A model generated the notes under the pieces. That model saw only the letters and a program-made list of their open reading frames with translations. It ran no database searches and had not been told where the DNA came from. Below are positions 25,615-37,411 of a stretch of DNA of 64,000 bases, piece by piece (positions within the stretch are counted from its first letter, which is position 1; each line of letters opens with the position of its first letter). Position numbers and translations under genes: made by a program. This DNA is from Muricea muricata (lineage: Eukaryota; Cnidaria; Anthozoa; Malacalcyonacea; Plexauridae), in contig OY979717.1 of NCBI GenBank assembly GCA_963855995.1, positions 6,877,428 to 6,941,427 of the forward strand, given 5' to 3'.

Positions 25615-26775
25615 TCACTCTTGTTCGATGTTTTCAATCAATGATTCCAGTGTAAACATTTGCATTTTATCTCTGGTATTTGTTGCCCGTCCTTGTTGTA
25701 AAACGGGGCATGAATTTCTTTTCACAACTGGAACAACTCTATTCACTTCTAGCTTAGGTATAATGGATCCTCTTGAATTCAATTTGCCCTGCTCTTGTCT
25801 GCTTGTCCATGAATTTTGACTTCTTTCAGTGTCTGGATTCTTAGTTTTGCACATCCTGTTTACAGTTATTGGTAATTGAGCTGCCTTTGAAATTGAAAGT
25901 CGTTTCTTACCACGTACTGGGGCGACAAGACATGTCCCTAAATCTCCTATAGAAAATTCTGAATAACGATTATTTTCATTGTCATAGCATGTTGCGATAT
26001 CTGCAAAATCTCTTTCCTCTACCTTGGGTGGTGGGATTGCAGGTTGGCGAAATGATGAGCTCAGTTCATCATAATATAGACTGAAGATTCTATAAATGTC
26101 ACTCTTATTTCCTACTGACTGTGGACGCTTGGAAACCACTTTTGGTAAAAACTGTGATGTTTCTTGGGTATTTCTGCTAAAAATGGCGCTGAAAGATCGT
26201 TCAATAGGTTCTGACAAAGATTCCCACTCCACGGCATTAAGTCGTTTTATCCTGTCCCGTGCATCTATTGATGCCCCACCGACCTTGGTAAGTAGTTCGC
26301 AAAGAAAATAACTCCGCGATTTACTGGCGAGAATCAAAGGAGTTTCACCATTCTTATTGGCCACATCCACACTCAATCTGTATCTAGTAAGAAATTTTAT
26401 CAATCTGCTTACAATGTTTTCGTTGCTTGATATCACGGCTAAAGAAAGAGCCGTGTTACCTTGATCATCTTGCGCATTTATGTCATATTCTTCCCAGTTA
26501 TTTACAAAAATCTCTACAAGTCTCTCTCGTCCTCTCAAGCATGCCCAATGAAGCGCATTCCTTCCATTGACGTCTTTCAAGTCAGGTCTTGCACCAGCGA
26601 GTAGAAAACGTTTACACAATCGTGTGGCGACAGTTTCTCTTTCAAGAAATGTTAATTCAATTAAAGGTGTACGGAGTTGGTCAGGCTCTCTTTCATTAAG
26701 ATCCCAGCCTAACTGTAAGGCTAGTTGAATCTTTTGGCATCTACTTTGCCTGATTGCATCGATAAGCAATGGCAT
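25615..26775 (-). CDS. Ankyrin-repeat protein, intronless (386 aa)
   Basis: A single open frame of 386 residues starting MPLLIDAIRQSRCQKIQLAL. Residues about 5-190 are a run of ankyrin-type helices: TPLIELTFLERETVATRL, then GRNALHWACLRGRERLVEIF and GNTALSLAVISSNENIVSRL with classic G-x-T/N-A-L...A consensus, then GETPLILASKSRSYFLCELL. The remaining half is Ser/Pro/Arg-rich and probably disordered, ending in MFTLESLIENIEQE. The layout (N-terminal ankyrin block, long basic and serine-rich tail) resembles vertebrate ANKRD34 proteins, but I would not assign orthology. Ankyrin repeats act as protein-binding scaffolds; no partner can be named. Open frames on the opposite strand are shadows. A frame this long, with clear ankyrin consensus in three consecutive repeats, makes coding likely. 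Confidence 0.8.
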   Translation of the reverse strand: MPLLIDAIRQSRCQKIQLALQLGWDLNEREPDQLRTPLIELTFLERETVATRLCKRFLLAGARPDLKDVNGRNALHWACLRGRERLVEIFVNNWEEYDINAQDDQGNTALSLAVISSNENIVSRLIKFLTRYRLSVDVANKNGETPLILASKSRSYFLCELLTKVGGASIDARDRIKRLNAVEWESLSEPIERSFSAIFSRNTQETSQFLPKVVSKRPQSVGNKSDIYRIFSLYYDELSSSFRQPAIPPPKVEERDFADIATCYDNENNRYSEFSIGDLGTCLVAPVRGKKRLSISKAAQLPITVNRMCKTKNPDTERSQNSWTSRQEQGKLNSRGSIIPKLEVNRVVPVVKRNSCPVLQQGRATNTRDKMQMFTLESLIENIEQE

Positions 26776-29070
26776 TACATTGATAAGTAAATTTGTATCG
26801 TATCTGAAGAGATCAATCTATAAAGACGTAAAGATCGCCTATATATCAGTTGCAAATGCTGACTGTAGTGTATTCTTTGGCAAATCATGATATTGCATCT
26901 GGCTCTACGAAAGAAATGTTAGCGAAAAAAGACTGGACTCTGAGATGAACTCGCTGTCAATGGGGACAATTAATGGAGTGCAATGACGGACTCCATCGGG
27001 CTAAAGAACAAGTCTGTCTGATAAGTTTATCTATAAAAATTTTTTTTCCTGGTTGACAGTTGTCCATGTAAGACTAAAATTACAAGTTGGCCATAAAGAA
27101 TATATATTCAAAATTGTTGGTATGGATTGGTCCACAATAAAAACTTGGTACCCACTAGCTAACTTACTTTATAAATTGACAAATGTAGTTGGGACAACTG
27201 TACATGTGGAACTCGGATTTTTCCTTCGCAATGCACTCCATGTTTCGTTGTATGCCTCTATCAATTAATTATTTTATAAGCCTGGTGTCTTTTCATTGGT
27301 TTACATTGGGCATTACGCAAAGAAGTGTAATATCCAGCACCTGCCTTAGGTAAAGAAAGTTAGCATAATCATATGAAAGTAGTTTTATCCATGCATTATT
27401 GATATACTCATTCATAAAAATTTTCAGCATCAATTCATCACTGATCTGAATTGAAGATAGGCAACAACTAAATTCAGTGTTTTTCAATTGTCTTCTGCCA
27501 AATGATAAATGTTCATGCTGTCAGAAATGCATTGGAATAACTTGATGTCAAAATAGAATTTTAATTAAACTTAAAACTTATGAATGACAAACAATATTGT
27601 AGTATCCTGATTAAAAAGTTTATAAATGAGTTCTTACAGACAGCTGCCAAAATTACAAATTAAACGGTTATGACTTGGTCATGATACAGTCTTTCTACTG
27701 TTTCGTCTGAAATCCTTGTACATAAGACACAATATCAAATAACATAGTCATTTGTATTAAGAGATTTGTATCTATATATCGTTTAAAACATTTCTGAACA
27801 AGAATGAAAGCTCATTAAGAATTCATTTTTTAATACTAAAACACAATGCAGATTTTCAGAAAATTATGCCATGCAACTCGAAGGGTATAGACTATAGATT
27901 ATACACTGTTAAAGCTTTTGCGGACTTTCAAATTATCTAACAGTACTTTCAAATATTTATTTCCAATATTAATATATAATATTCATGTTACATTACTGGA
28001 TGATTGTCCGCGACAATAAAGATGTCAAATCACTCAAATGGAGAAATGCGTAACTTCCCTGCACGATATTAACCTCACTCTATTTCGCGACAGACACTCA
28101 CGGCTAGAAATGAATTTAACGGCAGACGAAGGGAAAACATAAACAGGAGTTCATATTCTATGAGTTGTAGTCCTACCACAATTAATGGTTAGCGATTGAC
28201 GTCAAAAATAAAGTTCGAAAGTGGCTTGAATGACTGAGCATTTTATCTAAAAATCTATTCCAGGTACCAGAGGCACCTCACACAACACACAAACCTCAGA
28301 TACCTAGATAGGGTCCTAAACATATTATTCAGCAAATAGATAATATTTTGCCGTTGTCTGTTATCAGTTTAATATAATAAAAATTTGCAAAATTTGCCTA
28401 GATAAGTTTTATAAGGCGAAAATTGCCCTCAGGGTTAAGGTTAACCCGATGTTCTGAACGCAAATCATGATAGAAATTCATCATCAGTTCTACAGTGAAA
28501 TTTTTTACTGAAGTCTGTTTTCGACTTCAACCGTATTGTAGCGAAACGTAACGTATCTCATTGTTTTGTGAACACTCAGACGTTCATGATACAAAACAAA
28601 AATTTTCATCCATTATTGGGAAAATAATATTTGGTATATTAAACCGCAGTACCCAGACTCGAACTTTTTTCCCATGGGGACATGATTCGAGTCGATCCCG
28701 GCATTGTGAATCAAGCAACAAAGTTTCTGCCCGATGCCCCTTCAGGCTTCATGCCTCATGCCAACTTTTATAGAACAGTGAAATGGCATCTCTTTTGATA
28801 GAGTATAAGTCGTTAGTCCCAGGAAGCACCGGGACCATTGTATAGAGCTAGAGGAGCGTCCAGGTGATCATGAATCAAGATATAGAATGCGTGCCCTTTC
28901 TATTTTCTGGTAAACAAGTGACGCCACTTAAAATTTAAAATAGCCGATTTATAAGGCAAAATTAAACTCGCCCCATTGTATTTCGGTTTATCGACCGCTC
29001 CTCGGACAAATCCAACGTGGCGGATTTATAAGGGCAATGTTTTTGTTCAATTTGTGTGTCATGCTAGGAG
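26776..29070. other. Non-coding, no gene seen
   Basis: Only short frames. At 28850-28960 there is a sequence (ATATAGAATGCGTGCCC and beyond) related to the end of element B, so a fragment of that family probably lies just outside the large transposon nest. Confidence 0.4.
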
Positions 29071-29185
29071 CCTGGGATCATAGAGATTATAAATAACACT
29101 AGAGGGGACATCGAGGGTAAAATTTGGGAGCGCGGCGATTGGGGGCAAATTCAAGTCCCGGATGTTAACTCATTCACGATGTCCC

Positions 29186-29456
29186 CATTGATCTGAATAA
29201 TACTGGATCACGCATACATAATAAAATTTTGAAGTCATCGCCGCCATCTTGGTACTCCAGGTCCAGTGTTCTTTGCGGGTGTAAGAGTAATCTTTTAAGC
29301 AGCGTTTTCAATTTCCGTAAATTTCCTTAAAATAAGGACGTTTATTTATCTATTGAAAATGCTGATTGTCCGCCATCTTGGTACTCCAAATTCGTCATTT
29401 CTGCTGGCTTCACTTGAGGCATATGTATGCGTGATCCAGTATTATTCAGATCAATG
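29186..29456. mobile_element. MITE, 271 bp, in the left arm of element A
   Basis: Perfect 34-bp TIRs starting CATTGATCTGAATAATACTG, flanked by exact 8-bp repeats GATGTCCC (29178-29185, 29457-29464). A second internal repeat, CGCCATCTTGGTACTCCA-like, appears twice. Non-coding. Confidence 0.88.
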
Positions 29457-29485
29457 GATGTCCCAGGCAAAAAAGTCGTTTTAGA

Positions 29486-30317
29486 CATAGAGATTACAAA
29501 TGAATAGAGGGGGCATCGTAGGATAAACTCAGTCAAACGAAAGGGACAAATTGAAGCTTGCTAATGGGGGCCAAATTTAAGACCCGGATGTGATTCCCGG
29601 ATGTATGCTTGGGCGCCTATTGGCTGGGTATCGACTTTTCACAACAAGAGATCGAGAAAGCTCGAGAAAAACTTTTTTCCGATTTTTTCGCACTCAAAGT
29701 TTTTTATGTAAAACAAAGGCGAAAATGTTAAAGATTAGTGCAGGATTGCCTTGAACGTTTTGAATTTTGTGTTTTGAATACAGGGTAAAGTTGGGTATGT
29801 TTAATATTGAGTATTTGTGAGCGAAAATGCAATTTTTGGATTCGAAACATCAGATGAACACACTAGAAAAGTCCTTAAAGTTTAAATACATCGCAGTATT
29901 GTGGTTGTACACCTTGTTGCACCTCTAAAACAATTTTGATAACTGTTTGAAGGCAAATAAGTTCAATTTGTATCCAGATGTGGGATAATTTGGCAGATAT
30001 TTTACAAAACCTCGCTGCAAAAAGCCGGTCAAAAACTGGTTGCTATGCGTTGCTAAGGAGAACCTAAGGTTGAAAAACTTCAATATTTACACAAAAATTT
30101 GGCTGTCTGCACCTAAAATTACAAAAACTAGAAAGCTAAAAACATGTTTTCCTAGTATAGTCAGTATCTGTGGGCATCATGGTCATAAAACAAGCAAAAA
30201 TTGACTGTGTTTTCAGTATACCTCCGGGACTTAAATTCCGGGGCCCCCATTAGATTTGTTCAATTTGTCCCGCGATTCGTCCCGCGATGCCGCCTCTATT
30301 CTTTTATAATCTCTATG
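29486..30317. mobile_element. Element D: 832-bp relative of element A inserted in A
   Basis: The TIRs CATAGAGATTACAAATGAAT and complement CATAGAGATTATAAAAGAAT are of the same type as the ends of A. The flanks are GTTTTAGA (29478-29485) and ATTTTAGA (30318-30325), 7 of 8 matching. Across D the sequence of A is continuous (GTCGTTTTAGACGAG). Non-coding; a deletion derivative of the A family. Confidence 0.8.
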
Positions 30318-31768
30318 ATTTTAGACGAGTTTTTCTACTTTTTGACATGTTTTTCCTCGTAAAAATATTGGAAATAACATTCCAGATTGTCTAAAATAAT
30401 AAAAACAATTGAAAAAGTATTATTTTGCCCACGGCAAAACCAGCAAAACGACCTAAACAACAATGAGGAAAAAATTCATACAGATTTCTGCTGTTGCTAA
30501 GGTCACAGAGTACTATCATAGAAATAATAGATATAGAATGCGTGCTTGGTAACCTAGCCTGTGCCTAAAATTTAAAATAATTTGCCCTTATAAATCCGCC
30601 ATATTGAATTTGGCCAGGAGTTAAACGTCAGAGTCTGTAAAACAAAGCAGTTCCTGATAAAAAATTGTTTTTTGTCGAATTTACAGTTTAATTACAGTTC
30701 TATTGAAACAATGAAATAAAGACAGTGACACACTGATGGTAAATAATAGTTGTGTATTATAAAATACAAAGTTTTAGTTTTGCGTAAACATAATTTACTT
30801 TGAAAATGCTTTGCATGCATATAACTAAACATTTCGTTAAAAAAGTGACCAAATTGTCGCTTTTTTCATTGACTTTTGAAGCTAAATCGGAAGACATTAA
30901 GATAACAGAAGTTATGTAAACTACAATATTTAACAGTGCACGAACAAGGTGATTGTTTGTAAATATCGATTGTTTAAAATTCTCAAAAACTGCCTTTCAA
31001 AACTAAGGTCAGCAAGGAACTCCGACTAAAACAGCAAAGGTACCATTTGAGCTTTCAGAATAGTGTTGAACATTACATAATTATGTGTATTTTCAAACGC
31101 TAAAAGTCTAAAACATACCTGTGAGTTTTTATCATTTTTTTAGTCTTGTCACAGCAAACTTGAAAACTCCGCAAACAATTTCTTGTATTTTCTGCTCTTA
31201 TCATTTGCATTATCGCACTCTCCTGTTTCTTTGTGCCATCTTTTACGTAAAAAGTCTCAAAAAATCTGTTTTCCTTTATTCTAAACGTTTTATAAACCTT
31301 TTTTCCATTCAAAGTCTCGAATTTATGTCTTTTTTGTTAACTCTGGTTGACAAAAACAAATCGCACTCCTTGCGACCGCGCGAAATTCTCTCTTGCAGGA
31401 GTCTGGAACTAGTCAAATGCCCTTATAAATCCGCAACCTCGTACCCAGGGTCTTTCTTTGGGAAAGACCCTGGTATCGGCTGGTCACGTGTCTCCCAGAA
31501 TCTGGGAGATAACAAAAGAATCAAACTAGGGCAGGGTAGCTGAGTAGTTGCATTAGTATGCAAGGCTAATACCTGGCAAGTTTTTACGCTGGGAGTGAAA
31601 CTTTCTGTTCTGCTAGGGGTAGGAGTGAGAAATACATGCGATTTGAGATCAAATATCAAACATGGAAATTTGATACAGGAAAAACTATGAAAGGCCATTG
31701 CAAAGCATATCAAATTACATATCCAGACATGTGCTATTGTGCTTTGGTCTCAAAGTTCATTTATCCGG

Positions 31769-34700
31769 ATGACTTCCAAGGAAACCCCGAAAAAAGTGTA
31801 TCGATCTCCAAGTTCTTCAATAGATTCGTCTGCTTGCCGACTTTGCAGAGCTGTTGGGGACACAAGTCACCGCAAGAATATATTTAAGCCTTCAAATCGA
31901 GTTTTACTCAAGACTGCCGAACAAATTTGCGGGCATTCTATCGTTTACGAGGCGAATTTGCCCCATCTGATTTGTAGACCATGCGAGCGCAGACTTAATA
32001 ATACTAGGGATTTTCAAAAGGTAATTTTGGAAACCGAGCAGTCATTTCATCAAAGTCAGGCCCGGTTCAAGCGCTGTATCGAAGTTTCACCGTCAATTTC
32101 CCAGCCGCCAAGATCTCGCCTCTCTACATCTCCAGCGCGTTCAGCGAGGCGTTTACCAAGAATATCGTTGTCGTTCGATTCTTGTCAAGAACCTAGACAG
32201 AATATCGAAGTGAGTGCTGCCTATTTGTCAGTTTAATATAAAGTAATGTATATTAAATTGTGATTTGATTTGTAAAGCAATATTTACAAGTTTTAATTAA
32301 AATGAACTGTTATTTATCGAGATATACGTACGAGTTCGCGCAAACAATGCTAAGTTGTTCACATATAAATTTGCATGCAAGAATATGTAAATTTTCTCAC
32401 AGTCAAAATGTCCACACATGTAAACGAAGTGAAAATGTTATACTTGTCCGCGACAAAGCTGAGCGGCCAAAGCCAGGTGTTCAAGGCCAGGTGTTCAAGG
32501 CCAGGTTAATTGTTATATATAGAAAGCAATCAACAAGAGCTAAATAATTTGAGTTTTCAACTTAGGCTTTTTAGCCTTGACCAGGACTCAAGGGCATTTT
32601 TAACTCCTTACCAGAAATTAGTAAAATTACCTCATACAAGAACCTAAAATTAATCAAAAGACCATTGCTTTATATGTTGTATTTATATCTGCCTTAGAAT
32701 GTAAATCCTAAGCAAGATGATCAGAGTTCCAAATCACAACTCAGCATACTGCTCGAAGAAGCCAACAAAGAGTTGGTGAATGTTTGCAGAAGAGACGAAC
32801 CATCTGTATTAAGAGATAGAACCTATGGTGGTTTATCCCAGGAGACGTGGATGAGTGAAATTGTAAATGAGCTGTCAACTAAATGCCCCACTGTTTCAAA
32901 AATACTTTCAAGTTTGTTCGATTGCTCCATGATAAACCCTGAAAAGAAGCTGCCACCAATTTGCTTGATTTATAGCATAATCATGTTTATGAGATGTCAT
33001 GAACTGAGCAGGGTACAAAGAATTAATACTGTTCTCTTGACTGAAGGAAAAGCATCAAGTAATGTAAGTAAAAAATCAAGTAGTACAAAAGATTAAAATA
33101 TTAAATCATTGATAAAACTATAAAAGTGATAGAATAATCTGGCAACAGGTACAGTATCTATTACCAAAAAATTTCACCATGGAAGACCTTTGTAATGAAG
33201 ATTAGTTTCATGTTATCTGATACCAGATTTCTTCACTTGTTTAAATTCTCTTGTCACATGGAGCACCAGACCCCTAGAAACTAATTGGTGAAAGGGCACA
33301 TAGTGATAACAATGTCTTAACATAATGTTGACGTCTATGTTGTAGAGTAATTTTCCAGTATCTCTTTAATCCTTATTTATCTCATTTAAGTTCTTGTCAA
33401 TATTAAGCCAAATGAATTAATGTAATTTCAGCTTTTAATCAAACTTTTAACTGTTAGCTGAATAACTTTCAAATTATATTTCAATTAAATTGATCCTTTG
33501 ATTAAACACAACTAAATTAAAACATCCTTCCTACCATAATTTTTGCACCTCAGCACAGTATAAGGAATAAACAGCAGGACAACTCAGCATTGCGACAAGT
33601 CCCCTATTTTTATGCAATTTACTGGCCAGAATAATGGCGGAACAGCCAGTTCAGCGCTTCATATAAACATGCGTAATGACATGGGCGAGGACACAAAGTT
33701 CAAACATTCCATACCCGAGTTACCCTTCTGTTTATTTCTATCCTGTGCACCTCAGTTTGAAATTCATGTTATAGCTTTGGCTTTTTATTTAAGAGAAGAC
33801 AACCAATTCAACTTTATAATTGTGCTACCACAAGGTACTGTACGATATATTCAAAAAGTGATTAATACTTTCCTTATTTATAGTTGTTTGAGCGACTAAA
33901 CAAGTATGGGTTCTGTCTGAGCATGTCTAAAAAGTATGTAGTCCTCGATGACATTGGCAAACACTTTTTGGATCATGCTGTAGAATTGGCGAAGTCTGGA
34001 AGGAAGTTTGTCTTTGTTGTCGACAACATAGATTGGATGGAAAAGGTGCATGATATGCGAGAAGTTCACCAAAACAAGAGTGTGCATGCAGTTGCAACTA
34101 GCATGGTGTTCACCAGAGTTTCAAGTGACCATCTACCAGATGATGGCCCTCAGAAAGATATACGGACTTGTAACTTTCGTGAACTTGTCACCATAAAAGA
34201 TGAAGAATTGAAAGAGATTCAAAATCGGTACAAGATATTAGTTGCAAGAATCCTAGTTGAGAAGTTTCCAAAGTTTAAACATCTTAAGACCTATCTATCT
34301 AAAGAACTTCCCCTTCCTCATGTCAATTCTGAGACAGCATCTTGTAAATCAGAGGTTATCACCATGCCAGTATTGATGAAGGACGAGAAGAAATACAGTG
34401 ATTGTGTCGATGTGTTAGACCAGTTAGAAGAATGGACTCACCTCATATATAAGGCAAGCGGTATGTGCAAAGATCAGCCAGACCAACCCCCTACTTTCCC
34501 ACCACTGGTAGAAGTTCCAACACAGCCAGATCAACCTAGATCCCATATCCCACCTAAAACAGCAAATTTTGATCCACTTCAAGGAGTGAAGATTCCTTGT
34601 TTTGGTGATGAATTAACGAGAGTAAGATTTGCTGGTGCACGTGATCTTCGTTCTGGTTGCCATACAGCAAAGCAGCGTCTTGACCACATATATCCATATC

Positions 34701-36254
34701 GTATTGTTGGATGGCATACAAAGAGGAGTTTTCTGAAGGTACATATAAGCTTAAAATTTTCATCGGTTAGCATAGCCAGTAGAATGGTGGAAGTGCCAAT
34801 ACAGTAATTGATTTTTTCCTATCTGATTTAGACTGTTTTCTTATGATATACTGTTGTAAGTTGAAAATGTCAGCTAGTTATTCTGGAATACAATTTATGA
34901 TTGGCACTTAACCCATTGAGAGGCTATGCACTCAACTTTCTTACTTAATGTTGTCTAATGCCATGCCACTATCGCTTGTTACTATGGTATTACATTAGCT
35001 TGTTACTATGGTATTTCATGTTTTCAATGGATAGATATTTAAACTACCTTCACATTGTTTAGAAGTCTCCAATGGATGAGTTAAAGACAATGTAAAATCT
35101 GTAATGTAAACAAATGCTTTGTTTACATTTCAAATTTTGAAAATATACTTAATATCTAATACTACTGAGTGCATTATCGTGAAGTTAATTAGCAAATTGC
35201 AATTTCTTTATTTCTTTATAGTCAGTCTTTAAAAGGCTGTACAAAAATTCTGGAAGAGAAAATGGTACATTACGATACTTCCGAGAGCTGCTCAACAGAA
35301 GAAATGTGACAGTTGATGTCAAGCACTACGAAGACTGCGAGCAGCTCTTCATGAGTGTTGGTCACTCTTACCTAATTGAAGCTCTGCTTGAGTTTTTTAA
35401 GATGGAAGATGTCAGCAAGTCGCCAAAAGAAAATTGTCGTTTTCTTTTCATTGATGGAAATGATGAAGAAAAAAAAGCCCAAATACTAGCAGTTTTGGAC
35501 AAGTTTGTCTCACAATACATCTGTTCTACATCAGAGGGAGACAGCATGGAATCATCAGATGATGACACCACAGATGGTGTCTTCAACTATGCCCTGAACC
35601 TCCTGAAGTCCTATTTCATCCTTCTGGATTGCAAGGATGCTGTAGCATCTGGAAATGGGGAGCAAACAGATGTTATTTTACTTCTCATCTGTTTCTGGAT
35701 TTAATTCGTATGCTATTGAGATGCTTATCTCTATAGTGCAGAATGAAGTGTTGCTCTCACCCAAGGAAGCACATCAATGCAAGTGGGCAGCATTGGCTAA
35801 TTGGAGAGGAGGAAAGGACAAAAACATTGAGATTGACTTACTCCAAGAAAATCGAAATGCTGATCTCAAAGGACTTATTCGTTTGATGGGTGCCAATAAG
35901 ACGGAGAAGGCAATTGGAAGAATGAGCAAGGCAGCTGGTGGTGTTCGTAAGATTGTGGATGCTTTTGAAGAACAAGCAGTAATCAAATCCAAGTCATCAG
36001 CCCACTCTCATAGATCTTCTTCTCAAGATGAAAAGAAAATTTCAAGCGACCTGCACAAGTTGAAGCCCTTCACTCCTGTGATTGGACGATCCCACAATTC
36101 ATTTGTAGGAATTGCATGTGATCCATTGGAGAATTTAAATGAGGAATTGTTTTCTGAATGGCTTGAAAGGCATCAAAATAACATTTCTTTGCACTTTCCA
36201 ACACTTGATGACATGCCTGGAAGTGAACCTGTTGAGGGTGACAATGTGTTGTGA
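31769..36254 (+). pseudogene. DUF6589-like transposase, 5-part spliced gene with one frameshift
   Basis: Exons 31769-32209, 32698-33063, 33884-34738 and 35222 onward, with consensus GT/AG borders and all joins in phase 0. Exon 1 encodes a ZAD-like zinc finger (C23-x2-C26...C69-x2-C72; residues RLC...ICRPC). Exon 3 holds FVFVVDNIDW (Asp about 316) and GDELTRVRFAGARDLRSGC (Asp about 511), the latter a hallmark I associate with DUF6589 proteins. The last part has GANKTEKAIGRMSKAAGG, also typical. Near 35668 the reading frame must skip one base: the frame ending SGNGEQTDVILLL runs into a stop at 35704, while the homologous continuation LFYFSSVSGFNSYAIEML lies in another frame. No intron explains this. 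The copy is therefore probably inactive, or the base is an assembly error. About 900 residues in total. The start at 31769 was chosen over an upstream in-frame Met because of its position in the GGATGA context; the choice is not firm. Confidence 0.75.
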
Positions 36255-36271
36255 CAATATTTTAGCAACTT

Positions 36272-36404
36272 AAGCCTAGTTTCCATATGGTCGTGAACGT
36301 GTCGCGACTGTGTCGCAAGTGTTGTCGAGATAGACTCTGACTCTATCTCGACAACACTTGCGACACAGTCGCGACACCTTCACGACCATATGGAAACTAG
36401 GCTT
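36272..36404. repeat. Foldback hairpin, about 60-bp arms
   Basis: AAGCCTAGTTTCCATATGGT through to its complement at 36404. The arms agree except for about one base (GAACGTG against GAAGGTG). It begins 18 bp after the transposase stop, in the gap between the two convergent genes. TTAA-like bases at both ends suggest a small foldback MITE; it may alternatively be a shared terminator-like structure. Confidence 0.8.
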
Positions 36405-37411
36405 TAATATCTTCATGTTACACATGCAACCTGCAAAACAAATCTACTGCTAAGATATATTTATTGGTAAAGAATGTTTGATTAGATATGTCCAAAATAT
36501 AATTACATTGCTAGTTGTAAGAAAAATTGCATTATGTAACATGGTCTGTGGTATTTCATGAGATTTAACTGACCACTCAATTGACATTTAAAAGAGCACT
36601 AAATTTGCACAATGTACCTACTTGTATATTCATGTCAATCCATGTCGTGGCTGTTTTCTCAATCTTACTACTCACCACATAATGTTTATTATATTTTCAC
36701 CCATGGCTTGTTTCCATGTTTAATAAAGCTTTTGCAGTCTGTTAGGTATGCTATTTGAAAAATACTTTGAATATCTTTGCCATTTAAAGCAAAGCCCTTG
36801 TTGGAAAGTAAAAACCAGGGCCTTTGCTCAAAACATCAAAGATACTCCGACTTGTATTTTTCAGGTAGAAGAACACCTAACCACCACAGAAGCTTTAGTA
36901 CTCTCTACCTACACAGGTACACACAGACCAGGCTTAATACACACTTTATTACTGTTCCCTAGTAGTTACCATTTGGCACTGATTAAAGAAATACTATAAA
37001 TGTATGAATTAGAAATTAATAGCGTAGTACATCTAATTAAATTATAGAAATTATGTTTTGGATAATAATGATGATAATGTTTTTGGTACATCAAAATGTT
37101 CATGCTAATAAATGTTTGACCACTTTGACATTTTAGAAATGCATGTGAACAAACAGGTTAACATGCAATATGTTTATCATCAATGAAGATTTGCTACAAA
37201 CATGCCATGCCCTGAAACTCTGTTGCTCAAGCTTTAATATCCTAGTTTTATTTCTGAGCATTTAACCTCTTTAAATGTGTGTAGCATATCTATTATCACT
37301 TAATAGACTTGAAAGCAAAGAGTGGCATATTTACACTCTTTACCACCAATACATGACAGCCCAATATAAAGTTTACATGCAATTATTCTATTTTAAAGTT
37401 CTGTTCAAAAG
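36405..37411. other. Spacer between the convergent transposon genes
   Basis: No coding sequence is recognised. AATAAA-like signals occur near 36721-36726 (TTTAATAAAGC), a plausible polyadenylation signal for the transposase gene. Confidence 0.4.

Noticed and set aside
25472..25819. 115-codon plus-strand frame
   Set aside because: Pyrimidine-rich simple sequence plus the antisense of the ankyrin gene.
33612..33899. 95-codon frame in the transposase region
   Set aside because: It lies in the intron between exons 2 and 3. Joining 33063 to 33884 gives the family-like sequence SSNLFERLNKYGF without it.
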